DNA of 64,000 bases from positions 93,816,638 through 93,880,637 of the forward strand of contig OZ022503.1 in assembly GCA_963989385.1 (NCBI GenBank), written 5' to 3'. Under the pieces are notes generated by a model. The model saw only the letters and a list, made by a program, of their open reading frames with translations, was not told where the DNA came from and ran no database searches. Of the stretch, positions 22,764 to 32,587 are shown piece by piece (within the stretch, counting starts at the first letter, position 1; every line of letters starts with the position of its first letter). This stretch comes from Ctena decussata. Taxonomy: Eukaryota; Mollusca; Bivalvia; Lucinida; Lucinidae. The position numbers were made by a program, and so were the translations under genes.

Positions 22764-22999
22764 TGAGCCGAGACACGAGAAAACCAACAAAGTTGCATGT
22801 GCGCCCAGCGCAGATTCAGATCAGCCTGGCAATCCGCCAAGTCCGACCAGAATCTTCGTTGTCCGCATGCAGCTAGCTTAGACCCTAAGCTACTCTCTAA
22901 GCGCAAAGCGAAGAATCTAGTCAGACTGGCGGATGTCCATGCTGATCTGAGTTTGCGCTGGGAGCATATGCCATTTTGTTGGTTTTGTCATGTCGCGTC
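22764..22999. mobile_element. F1 element, full length
   Basis: Ends TTGAGCCGAGACACGAG and TCATGTCGCGTCG. CATGTGCGCCC subgroup. First of two copies only ~57 bp apart. Confidence 0.85.
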
Positions 23000-23056
23000 G
23001 TATTAAGTCTGTAATATTCGTCCATAATATAGAATTTAGAATGCTCGATCTTAAGA

Positions 23057-23294
23057 TGAGCCGCGACACGACAAAACCAACAATGTGGTTGTGCGCCCTT
23101 TGCAGACTCAGATCAGCTTGGGCATCCGCTTAGTCTGATTAGATTCTTCGCTAAGCGCTTGAAGGGTAGCTAAGGGTCTTAGCTACCTCCATGCGGACAG
23201 CGAAGACTCTGATCAGACTGGGCGGATGCCCAGGCTGATCTGATTCTGCGCTGGGCGCACTACCACATTGTTGGTTATCTTGCGTCGCGGCTCA
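23057..23294. mobile_element. F1 element, full length
   Basis: Ends TGAGCCGCGACACGAC and GCGTCGCGGCTCA. GTGGTTGTGCG subgroup, so its close neighbour belongs to the other subgroup and the pair is not a recent tandem duplication. Confidence 0.85.
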
Positions 23295-23769
23295 AATGAA
23301 TTTGATCTACATAGAGTATTTGATTGGCAAGTACTTCGATGATTTTATGATTTTGCGTGTTGACCTAATCAATACGATTACGTTAAACACCGCAGTTTGT
23401 TTATATCTATTTTTTTTATAATATGGATGTTGAATTGCTCAAGCATCTGTTGCACTAAACATTGTAAAGGACTGTACATTTCTGATGTATAAGAAAAAGG
23501 AGAGAAAAAAAACTTGATAATTATATTTCAGGTAAAGAACATGTATTATTGTATTTCAAAGTATGAACAGCTGTTTTAGCATGTTTGAAGCTTCCATGCC
23601 CACTTGTCGGACAAATATTTGACGTTTCTTGGGATATACCGTAATATCGGGGACCCGTGTGGATACATACCTTTATAATGGATTGATGTTCAAAATGATA
23701 TACATGTAGCAAATTACATCTTTCATCTACCCATTGTGATATAAAATGCTCCTTAAATCCATTTTTTAT
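23295..23769. other. no gene recognised
   Basis: A 120-codon minus-strand frame (23521-23883) mostly overlaps the antisense of the LINE fragment and this stretch. It has no recognised domain. Confidence 0.35.
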
Positions 23770-24195
23770 TGCACAGTAACGCCCCATAACGACCCAGAGC
23801 TCATGTCCAAAAAGAAATACGTGATGCTTATTGGAGGTATCGATCCCTCGGATACAGACACTGATATAGAAGACTGTATTCAAAATGATCGGCTGAAAAA
23901 GTTTTGGTCCTTTATGAAAAACTGTAGAAAGGATTCCACGGGTTTGGCCTGTTTGGTTTAAACATATTTTATTTCAAATTTCACATAATCCAACTATACA
24001 TTGTGAATATATAAATTTAGCAGGATTGGAACTGAAGCATAAATACTTATTTGGTTCCTCTCCTTGAGGCCTGTTTAAGGGAAAATGGAATTTTGAAAAC
24101 TGCTAATAAGGATAAAGCAGACATATTTAACAGACAGTTTTAGTCTGTATACACCCGGGAACAAGTAGGTGACCCCCATCGAAAGGACCAAGCCA
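23770..24195 (+). pseudogene. LINE ORF2 linker fragment (CR1/Jockey-like, tentative)
   Basis: Two blocks in the same orientation. The first (to 23961) reads DCIQNDRLKKFWSFMKNCRK then DSTG, resembling the linker between the endonuclease and reverse transcriptase domains of CR1/L2/Jockey-type elements (KKFWSF.K...DS.G). The second (24064-24165) reads LRENGILKTANKDKADIFNR with QF, a stop, and SVYTRE, the usual continuation before the RT domain. About 100 bases of unrelated AT-rich DNA separate them. The RT and endonuclease domains themselves are absent. A polypyrimidine-AG upstream (TTTTTTATTGCACAG) mimics a splice acceptor, but the retroelement reading explains the frame better. Confidence 0.55.
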
Positions 24196-24660
24196 GGGTA
24201 GGTCAAGCATTCTGTAGTAATCGCAACTGTGCACGTTTTAGAAGCTACGGATAAAAGTTAGATATTGTTGGACTGGTGTCTCCTAATCTGGTTTTATTAT
24301 GCGCTTTTTGAAAGTAAATTGCACAGAGCAGTCTATAAAATGTCATTTTATCACATTGTCTCCCGATAAGGAGATAGTCCTCCAAATAAAAGACATTTTT
24401 TTCTTCAAAACGAAAGACATTCCTCTGACCGAGGATCATTTGACTGTTTCAGGATCTGCGTATTTTATAACAGAATGTGTATCCTAAAACGGAGACATTC
24501 GCCCAATACGGAGATTATCTCCCTTTTAGAGAATTATCCCCAGCTGTCAAAGCAGCCTCTCGCTTACATGATACTAATGTGTTGACCAATTAGAGAGCGA
24601 TACACAACATGTATCGATTACACAAGCTTAGCCGAGAGGCTTGCCAAGGGGAAATTGTTA
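24196..24660. other. no gene recognised
   Basis: A short frame at 24299-24487 has no recognised motif. Several GGAGA/TCTCC motifs recur. Confidence 0.35.
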
Positions 24661-24745
24661 AAATGTGGATACGTCTCTATATAGACATGTTTCCAGATTT
24701 TTTCGGTTTCCGTGATGCTTTTCGCCCAGGCTAAATATTGAAATC
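24661..24745 (+). repeat. dispersed ~90-bp repeat R8
   Basis: AAATGTGGAT..TCTATATAGACA..TTTTTTCGGTTTCC. Related units are at 25929-26030 and 26045-26141. The CTATATAG core makes each unit partly palindromic. Confidence 0.55.
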
Positions 24746-25928
24746 AGGCTTCTGTTAATTCAATATTAACTTAAGGGCCTAGATTTTGTTCTATCATTTT
24801 GTCCCCCCCCCCCTTTCCCCCACAAACTAATCCCCTCCAATAAGAAAGTGAAAAGAAAATCAAAGGCACCTCTTAATCATCTCATTATTAGGCTCACAAA
24901 ACAATGCAGTACTGAAACCACTGCATGTCTGTGGAGCCCCAGTGGTATAAAATTCATGCATCAGTCAAAATTTAAGAAATCAGAAAAATATATTCTATGA
25001 TTTGTAAAATATGATTTCCTGATTAGCAGTCAAAGAATACTCAAATATTAATTTAGACAAAAAAAGAAAGTAAAGAAAAAAAAAGAAATTAAAAAAAAAA
25101 CTTGAGGAAGAAAGAAAAATAAATTGAAAATTGAAAATATTTTACAAATATTTTCTCGTATTATCACTAACTACTATAACTTTTTTATATATAATTTCAT
25201 ATGTTATTTTTAATTTCACTTTCTTAAATATTATTTACTTATTTTCATAATTTCTACTTATTTATGTATTACTTTTTGGTGAAGTAAGCCAAAAGCTCTG
25301 TAATTTGATATATTAGCCATTATAATAATCTCAAGAAGAACAAAAATGCAAGATTTTAAGATAAAATTTTTTTTCAAGAACAACTGTAAGGACCCAAATA
25401 TGTCAGTTTAATCAAATTGCGAAACCTGTGTTTTGAGCAGTTTGGTGACAATAAACATGTTTTGGACACCTTTGGAAAACAGAAAAATTCTCAAAGTTCA
25501 TTTGTTTTTACAAGAACTGACAAGGTATATATGTTGGTTTAAGACTGTGATTTGTCAATTATGGATTTATCATTATCAGTATTTTGTTTTCACGGAGTAT
25601 TTTATATAATTTTGGTTTCTCTAATAATGAATTTTGATTTTGAAAAGGGATATATGTGAACTTAGGATGTTTTAAATTACCAGAATTTAATATGTATCTA
25701 AACTGTTTTTCTACATCAAACTTTGAATAATACTAATGCCAGTAATTTAATCAAGGTATCTCTGTTATTGATTCCCCCATTTTGCGCCTCCGAAAAAGAC
25801 TGATAGGACACTGGTCTAGAGAAGACAGGCTAGCCAGAGAAGACTGTTTAATGGGTTAGATAGGGATTACATAACTTACTAATGACAAAAATCCAGGTCT
25901 TTAAGAGTATTTTCATGCATTTGAAATG
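24746..25928. other. no gene recognised; poly-C and A-rich tracts
   Basis: A poly-C tract near 24804-24816, an A/G-rich tract at 25050-25110, and very AT-rich sequence to 25350. Confidence 0.5.
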
Positions 25929-26141
25929 AAATGTGGATTTCTGTCTATATAGCGATGTGTCCACATTTTTAGGATCCCTTATAAATTAAGTTTAATGGCC
26001 AAGACAAAATAGTAATAATGCTGCTGTTTATACCGCTATAGACAAAATGTGGATCCATCCCTATATAGACAGGAATCCACTTTTTTCAGGTTTCCCTTAC
26101 AAGAGTTGTTTTGTTTCTTGGCCAAGATTAAATATGATGGC
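25929..26141 (+). repeat. two tandem R8 units
   Basis: Units start AAATGTGGATTTCTGTCTAT at 25929 and AAATGTGGATCCATCCCTAT at 26045, 116 bp apart. Both contain a GGCCAAGA..AAATA segment further on. They are diverged. Confidence 0.6.
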
Positions 26142-26640
26142 AAGAAAATGTATGTCCATTTAAAAATGCTAATCAAATGATATCTCATGTTAGTAAATAC
26201 TTAATTTTCTTTTTTTCGTCTTTACAGAATAAACCGTATTGACATTTATGCGATTTATTCCGTAATTTGCCGTGCCTCATTGACAGCTTCAAAATATTTA
26301 TTTTAATGATTTCCCCATGTGCGCCTCCTATTTATGCACACATGCCTTTCCGCTTGACATACCATATAAGTTACACACACAGTGCGATGGCGGCAGTTTG
26401 TGAAATGACCCTAGTGTACTTTGTAGAAGTACCACACTGGCGTTCTTGGTTCAAACTTATTGCTTATGGTCTAGAATTATAGATAAGATGTTAGTTTTTA
26501 AATGCACGCCATGTTTGGTTCATTTTCCCTCATATAGGCATGCATCCACATAGGGTCCCCTATAGTGTGGTTATTCCGTGTCTTGCTTCACATTCCTAGT
26601 CTCTGCCTGCTTAAAATATAATCGATATAATCGTAATGAT
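26142..26640. other. no gene recognised
   Basis: A 71-codon frame at 26267-26482 has no recognised motif. Another CATCCACATAGGG motif near 26540 resembles R8. Confidence 0.35.
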
Positions 26641-26853
26641 ACACATGAGAAAATATTGGCATGTGCGCACAGCGAATACTCAGATCAGCCTGGGCCTCCG
26701 CCTTGTCTCATCAGAGTCTTCGCAGGCAGCATGGACACTTAGCTACCCTTTAAGCGCACAGCGAAGACTCTGAGTAGAATCGGTGGATGACCAGGTGATC
26801 TGAGCCTTTGCAGGGCGCACATGTCACTGTTGGTTTTCTCATGTCGCGGCTCA
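26641..26853. mobile_element. F1 element, left terminus eroded
   Basis: Left end ACATGAGAAAATATTGGCATGTGCG has lost the GCCGCGAC block. Right end TCATGTCGCGGCTCA is intact. Confidence 0.75.
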
Positions 26854-27342
26854 ATCATTATTTCCGTCAAATAACAACACAGACTCACAAAAATATCATT
26901 TACTGCTGCGAAACCTTAATTACCTTTTTACATGAGGCGGTTCTTTGATTGTTGCAGGCAACACATTACATGTACCAGCTATTCAGAAAGCTTCAGATTA
27001 TCATTGGCGACACTGCGTACGATAAACGCTGCGACTGTCAAATCTAATTATTCCTAGTTTGGTTTGATGTGAAACAGATTAAAATGAATAATAATAAGAG
27101 TTTTAATCTTAACTGAGCTCGACTGAGGTGAAGGTTTTCAAGGTTATTTCATCTAATGTAAAGATATTATCTCAGCTCAACATAAAATCGAACCAACGAT
27201 AAAATCGCATCGACTTGGCATTTACCATATCTACTGAGTACTACGATTCGAAGGTGAGCATCTACAGCAGTGTAATTGTTGCCCCCCTTCCGCCACACTG
27301 AGCTACATCTGCATAGATGAACATAACAGATCCAAATATATC
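26854..27342. other. no gene recognised
   Basis: No repeat structure or coding similarity seen. Confidence 0.35.
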
Positions 27343-27580
27343 TGAGCCGCGACACGACAAAACCAACAATGTGGTCGTGCACCCAGCGCAGACTCAGATC
27401 AGCCTGGGCAGTCGCCCGGTCTGCTCAGACTCTTTATTAAGCGCTTAAAGGGTAGCCACGGGACTAAGCTACCTTCATGCGGACAGCGAAGACTCTGATC
27501 AGACTGGGCGGATGCCCAGGCTGATCTGAGTCTGCGCTGGGCGCACAACCACATTGTTGGTTTTGTCATGTCACGGCTCA
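27343..27580. mobile_element. F1 element, full length, well preserved
   Basis: Ends TGAGCCGCGACACGAC and GTCATGTCACGGCTCA. The arms are close to identical, so it is among the younger copies. Flanks ..TC and TC.. allow a 2-bp duplication. Confidence 0.85.
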
Positions 27581-27825
27581 TCTTTATAAAATCTCAGGTC
27601 ATAACATGACATATGAGTAAATACAACAAAATATGAAAGAAATATGGAAGACATTTAAAAAAAAAAAAACACTGTGTCACAGCGGTTGGAATAACCATAT
27701 ATCGCCTCGGGTATTTACGAGAGGGGCTGATGCTAGCAAGCGTTAAAAAATTAAGCGTCACTTCCTACGTTTGTCAGCCCCAGGTCGCTACATTATGATT
27801 GTCACAGGGTATATGTTAGTTAAAT
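27581..27825. other. no gene recognised
   Basis: Contains an A run (27657-27670) and a GC-richer patch near 27700-27790. Confidence 0.35.
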
Positions 27826-28150
27826 GTACAAGTGCGTTGCATTAGTTTTATACCTATGCAAATTTTTCATAAGTCTTAGCATACCCCAATGTGCATTCTA
27901 GCTTCGGCTGAAAGTCTGTGTTAGCAAAACATCTTGCACTTACCAAGGGAATAAATAAAAGGACAGTGCTTAGGATTCCAGAAAAGTTCTTTGTATAGAA
28001 TATTGCTAAGAAACGATTTTGCAACCAGTGCTGAAACGCTTCCGCGTAGTTTAAGTCGTTTTCGCGGTGAACAGAAATATGGTAATGAAAAACCGAGATA
28101 GGCAATAACAAATGTTTAAAACATGTTATATTTAATGAAGCCCCGGAAAA
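27826..28150 (-). repeat. left arm of a 3.7-kb-spaced inverted duplication
   Basis: It pairs with 31785-32112 as an inverted copy. Shared blocks include GTGCGTTGCATTA, TTTTATACCTATG, CATAAGTCTTAGCATACCCC, CATTCTAGCTTCGG, GTGCTTAGGATTCCA, CGATTTTGCAACC and GTAGTTTAAGTC. Inner homology fades after a TTTAATGAAGCCCCG/TTGAATGAATACCCG match. Confidence 0.8.
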
Positions 28151-28174
28151 AATTTCCTGCTGGAAAATTTTCAC
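27854..28174 (-). CDS. unrecognised 106-codon frame, conserved in an inverted copy
   Basis: I do not recognise this protein. The frame begins with a Met-Lys start at 28174 and ends at a TAG whose following bases read GTATAA, so the stop lies against a possible splice donor. Its first third contains ISVFHYHISVHREND. Its second half has a hydrophobic stretch (GILSTVLLFIPLVSARCFA) followed by a polar tail with one Cys (DFQPKLECTLGYAKTYEK), which looks like a signal or membrane segment before a soluble start. The copy at 31805-32084 keeps the same frame for 57 codons through the hydrophobic part with no stop or indel and about 16 amino-acid changes. That suggests past selection on the protein, or a young duplication. 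It could be an exon of a duplicated host gene or a transposon-borne frame. Confidence 0.3.
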   Translation of the reverse strand: MKIFQQEIFSGASLNITCFKHLLLPISVFHYHISVHRENDLNYAEAFQHWLQNRFLAIFYTKNFSGILSTVLLFIPLVSARCFANTDFQPKLECTLGYAKTYEKFA

Positions 28175-28374
28175 TCATAAAAAAAGCCAGGCGGGACCTT
28201 CTTCGGAGCCCATTAGCATAGGGATAGGTCCTGATGTTAAAACCGGTTAGACTTGCTTAAGACATTTAATTAATAGAATGCTTTTTCTGTCCGAATAGTG
28301 AGCCATTTGAAGAATACTTTTTACGGTATTTTGACACTGACAACTGGAAAATAAGACAGAAGAGAGGGGTGGAC

Positions 28375-28412
28375 ACAGTATACCTATGCAAATATTCCAT
28401 ACGTCTTTTTCA
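28375..28412 (-). repeat. third partial copy of the same segment
   Basis: On the minus strand GACGTATGGAATATTTGCAT then AGGTATA matches the end of the frame at 27854-28174 (GACTTATGAAAAATTTGCAT, AGGTATA). Confidence 0.45.
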
Positions 28413-28816
28413 TCCCTCTTTGTTGTATTACAGGCTTTGAAACTGAGATGCTGGCTATTATTTCTTAAATTTAACATGTTTTGTCCTTTTTTTATATTTT
28501 AGCAAAGCACAGATATGAGTTTTTAGAAATGTGGCAGCCTTGCACAGAAATATATGAAGTGTTTAGGTTTTCCTATCTTTTATTAAAGCATTGTACATGT
28601 ACCTACTAGCAAGCATTTTTCACACCTTTTTGCAATTAGAATAGGATGAATGAAATTACCTGTTCAGTGTTGTAAAATGGTTAAGACAGGAGATGAAAAA
28701 AAAATCGGAATTTAAACTTTCTTGAGCAAAAGTAAATTACTCCTGCCCTCTCTTCTGCCATGTTAAACTCAACTATCAGTGTCTAACTGCAAGCGAAAGG
28801 ACATTAAACGATGTTG

Positions 28817-28847
<31 letters not shown>

Positions 28848-29236
28848 AAAATAGGTCGGAGTTGGAATAGTAGAGGTCGCCTGTTTATTAAATGTCTAAA
28901 GCAAGCTTAACTGTTTCTTGCGTGGACTTATGCTAATTTTCTCAAAGACGATCCTGCCTTGCTCTTTTTAAGGTTAACCCTTTTCTTGAACAAACGAAAG
29001 GACTAGGTATGATTTGGGCCATATTTGGCCCCCTCATTTATGAATTTTCAAAATTGCACTTCTTAAACTTCTTTTCATGTCATGTATGAGTTTAAACCTT
29101 TAACCATCAGTTCTGATTAAAATAATCCATATTCTAATGATACTTAACTTCTTCTGAGCCTCTAAATGTACCTATCGTCAGCCGATTTTGGCAGTTTCGA
29201 CCATTTTCTGCTTGCATTTGGGTCAAAAAGTACCTG
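28413..29236. other. no gene recognised; poly-T run
   Basis: A T run of ~30 at 28817-28846. The motif AAAGGACTAGGTATGATTTG followed by GGCCATATTTGGCCCCC at 28997-29035 recurs inverted at 31728-31762, next to the right arm of the inverted duplication. Confidence 0.5.
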
Positions 29237-29331
29237 AGCGCAGGCAAGTGCACAGCTGATTTTTTGCGTAATGATGCATTTTAACAGCGCCAACAATGTG
29301 TGAAAAATTCAGCTGTGCACTTGCCTGCGCT
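29237..29331. repeat. hairpin with ~29-bp arms
   Basis: AGCGCAGGCAAGTGCACAGC.. at 29237-29265 pairs with ..GCTGTGCACTTGCCTGCGCT at 29303-29331, with one indel or mismatch near the loop side. Confidence 0.8.
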
Positions 29332-29639
29332 GACACCTAATTTTAAACTTTTCTTTATGAAATAACGTCATTGACAACTGTTGTCTTGCAAGGACGCGCG
29401 TGCAGCCGGAACTCTTTTGACAGTGAGGGTAGACAATCTACGGATCGCCAAGATATATTACTAAATAAAACAACCAAAACAGACCGCTTTACCTTTTTTT
29501 GGTAAGCAATACCAGGACATTTGATGCAAAACATAGTTTTTCGCTTCTTCATTCATGACGACGCTTGACGTACTGTCAGAAACAACTCCAGATTCGGAAG
29601 GATACATGCAACTGCAATGTTGCAGTCGGGACAGCGCAT
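29332..29639. other. no gene recognised
   Basis: Short frames only, with no motif. Confidence 0.35.
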
Positions 29640-29735
29640 AAAAGACGGGACCGAAAGACGGTACTTGTACTACTGCTGAGCCACTTGGGGAACGTCGTTA
29701 GAAAAATTGAAATAGTAATAGTAGTAGTACGATAT
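29640..29735 (+). repeat. R5 retroposon 3' portion
   Basis: CTGCTGAGCCACTTGGGGAA then CGTCGTTAGAAAAATTGAAA and a TAGTAATAGTAGTAG tail. Same core as 37616-37723, 38521-38618 and 39804-39901, with a different tail repeat. Confidence 0.6.
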
Positions 29736-29785
29736 TTGAATTCATATATCAATTAATTGTTATTGATGTTCTTGGAGATGGGAGA

Positions 29786-29786
<1 letters not shown>

Positions 29787-29818
<32 letters not shown>

Positions 29819-30013
29819 GTGTGTGAAGGGTAGCTGGGATTGGGGGATGGGGGTCATAAAAATTTTTGTCACCTATCTGGGGACGGGGGTGGGCGGTGGG
29901 GTGGGGGATTGGCAAGAATAGGTAAATTCTAGTGAGACTTGCGGGGGAGGGGGGGGGGGGGCGAATCGGAAAAATTTTGGTGAACCATATGAAAATGTAG
30001 CCGGACACCCCCC

Positions 30014-30044
<31 letters not shown>
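29787..30044. repeat. (TG)n ... (CA)n pair with G/C-rich centre
   Basis: TG repeats at 29787-29825 and CA repeats at 30012-30044 lie in inverted orientation around a G-rich centre (29840-29965), so the whole could fold. Short overlapping frames here are simple-sequence artefacts. Confidence 0.8.
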
Positions 30045-30046
<2 letters not shown>

Positions 30047-30136
30047 GATAAAAAGGACTCGTCCCTTAAATTGCATGTTAGAGTTGCTCCCATTTCATAT
30101 ATGAAACCACGTAACATCAAAACTGAGAAAAGAAGG

Positions 30137-30335
30137 GATTACGCCTGTTTTTTCAGGGTAGATCCTAACTATCCAGAACAAGTCTGGGACATGTCTAACA
30201 AAAGAATGATAGACTCTCGGTCGATGGATAGAACATTGCTCTGAGCTATAGGCCTACAATCATGAGTGTTGTGGCGACAATGCATTTCTGGACTGCACTC
30301 AGCGTCAAAAAGAAGATTTAAGGAGAAGAACTATA
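30137..30335 (+). pseudogene. LINE fragment, region upstream of RT
   Basis: It matches 50310-50475 of the LINE at 50250-51915. Shared words include CTATCCAGAACAAGTCTGG, ACATGTCTAA, AGAGATTCTC-like, GAGCTATA.G.CTACAA, GTGGCGACAATGCATTTCTGG and ACTGCACTCA. No RT domain is left. Confidence 0.6.
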
Positions 30336-31727
30336 TGAGCATTTTGCTTCCGTTCGTATCCTTATATAAATTTATCACAATATATGTTGAACATATTTTT
30401 TTCGAAAAAAATATGTTTAAACCAAAAAGATCTAAAACTGATCCTTTGTGAGGAAAGTCCGCCGTAGTTGATAATATAACCATAGTAACAGCTAAGCTAT
30501 GGAAAAGTATGAGCAATGCATAATTCAATCAAAAGAGTCATTGCCCTTTGTTTCCAATATCTACGGCTGTTTATATAATATGACAAAGATTGTGAATTAA
30601 CCAGTTACCGGTATTACGGTATGAATAACTCGGTGTCTTAGTTACCCCACCTACTCTCATACATGAAATACACGACTAAATCATTCTGCTGATTAGCTTC
30701 AATTAAGAGTTTATATTACATATATGGTTGGCATACTACTAACTTAAAAACCGTGCGAAAATAATGAACCACACGATTAAAACAAGTATAAAACATGTAT
30801 GAAAGATATCTTATTTCTTGTTTCGCTTCATCTATTTCTTTGAAAATCGTTGCCATGGAAACGGGTAGGGTAAAATAATTATTTTTTATCGTGTTTATAT
30901 AACAACGTTTATAAAAGGAAGCTCATAAACATATGGCCGATGTTTGCAAAACTAAGTCAGCAGTTATAAAAAGATATCTGTTCATTACCATTAACTACTA
31001 TGCAGTTTCAATGTAAAGCATAAGTTATCCCCCTTTTTCTTTCTTAGAAATATTTTTTCATTCGAATGCAAAATATGTTTATTTTCTTTATATCCTTGTT
31101 GTTGTATAACCATTTCCTACTATTTTCAACTGATCAACTCTCAAGAATAATGGAAATTTTATCCATACCCCCATACCCCCCCCCCCCCCCCCCCAATATT
31201 TTTTTTGAATATTTTTTCCTCCGTTTTCTTTTAGACTAATATGTACTATTCAGTGAAAAGTGACTGCTGCACATGAATTGATCTTGAAATGAAAGGTTTA
31301 TCTAAATTCCATTGAAAGACAAAATACTGCAATTGTGGCACGCCCCTAAAACGTTAATTTTCGATCGAAAAAACTGTTTGATATAGCGTTCCTGTAATCC
31401 GACAATTTCAGTGATCTATCAGGAGTTATCGCCCTTCATGCACGTGATAAAATGCAGACCAGTAACTGTGAAAGAGATTTAGTATTAAAATTACATACAG
31501 TATGTGATCTGATACTTATCATTTACATTTAAATTCCTTTCCTTGTTATATAAGGCAAAATGTATCCCTACCCCCTAAAGTTTGCTAAAAAGCAGGGCAG
31601 AAATGCATGAACAAACGAATGGCTGTAACTTTCCTTGTACATGCCGTAACATCTCTATTTTCTAGATTTATATTGTTGACAAGGTGACTAATGAAAAAAC
31701 AATATTTGAATAAATTTTGAGGGGGGG
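30336..31727. other. no gene recognised; C run
   Basis: AT-rich DNA with a ~27-base C run at 31168-31194. Short frames only. Confidence 0.45.
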
Positions 31728-31784
31728 CCAAATATGGCCCAAATCATACCTAGTCCTTTATGCGGGTATTCATTCAATAAAACG

Positions 31785-32112
31785 TTTAGATATCTGTCAG
31801 TGAAATGTCGATCTCGGTTTTTCAATACCATATTCCTGTACACCGCGAAAAAGACTTAAACTACGTAGAAGCGTTTCAGAATTTGTCAATATAACTAAGA
31901 TAACTTTGATAGGTTGCAAAATCGCTTCTCCGCAATATTATATATAGCGAACTTTTGTGGAATCCTAAGCACTGTAACTTTATATATTACCATAGTAAGT
32001 GTAAGATTGTTTGACAACAAAGACTTTCAACCGAAGCTAGAATGCTCTTTGGGGTATGCTAAGACTTATGAAAAATTGCCATAGGTATAAAATTAATGCA
32101 ACGCACTCTGTA
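31785..32112 (+). repeat. right arm of the 3.7-kb-spaced inverted duplication
   Basis: Inverted partner of 27826-28150. A 28-base length difference lies at 31880-31913. Immediately to its left, 31728-31762 repeats the 28997-29035 motif in inverse. In the left half of the pair ~850 bp separate the same two blocks. Confidence 0.8.
31805..32084 (+). pseudogene. broken copy of the unrecognised conserved frame
   Basis: The first part (from 31805) reads MSISVFQYHIPVHREKDLNY and is then thrown out of frame by the 28-base indel. The second part (31914-32084) is open for 57 codons, carries GILSTVTLYITIVSVRLF and ends ECSLGYAKTYEKLP before TAG. The stop context AGGTATAA matches the left copy. Confidence 0.35.
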
Positions 32113-32385
32113 TACTATATTTAAAAGTCACTCACGTACAGTGAGTGTTTAGCATACTACCGGACCCGGAGCCATTCCTTATGGGCGCGGCTAGGGGTCC
32201 CGTGCCGGACACGGAGCCTATGATTCTCCGAGTCCGGAACCGGACCTCGAGACACTTCCTTCACAATAACAACGGGTTCGGTGAAATAAAAGAAGTGGCG
32301 TGTGTGCACATCTGAACATGGACCAATTGTCTTTGTGCGACTCTTATGTAAGGTGAGTTGTCTTTAAGCAAACTTTATATATTTG
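32113..32385. other. GC-rich patch, no gene recognised
   Basis: CCGGACCCGGAGCC and CCGGACACGGAGCC repeat within 32160-32250, making a locally GC-rich island in AT-rich DNA. Confidence 0.4.
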
Positions 32386-32587
32386 AATTTCAAGAGTAAA
32401 TACACTTCGGGAACTGACTGTATCAGATCTCAAGCCCTACCCCAAACATCAAAGGGAAAGATTGACACAGACATCCAAACAAATAATAAATTACAAGTGA
32501 TAAGCCGAGTCAGCAGCTCTTTCCCAAAAAGGCGGCAACTCAGCTAGCTTTACTGAACTAAATTATTTAGACCAACAGAAGGGTTGT
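32386..32587 (+). repeat. R2 repeat, long copy
   Basis: Similar to 12984-13171 but contains the CATCAAAGGGAAAGATTGAC segment missing there, and continues to TTTAGACCAACAGAAGGGTT. Confidence 0.75.

Noticed and set aside
23746..23961. 71-codon frame as the last exon of a host gene
   Set aside because: The residues and the block that follows at 24064 fit a LINE linker better.
28817..28846. poly-T run as a processed pseudogene tail
   Set aside because: No coding sequence or other end of a retrocopy is found next to it.
29760..30120. Pro/Cys-Val-rich frames on the minus strand
   Set aside because: They are translations of (TG)n, (CA)n and G/C runs.
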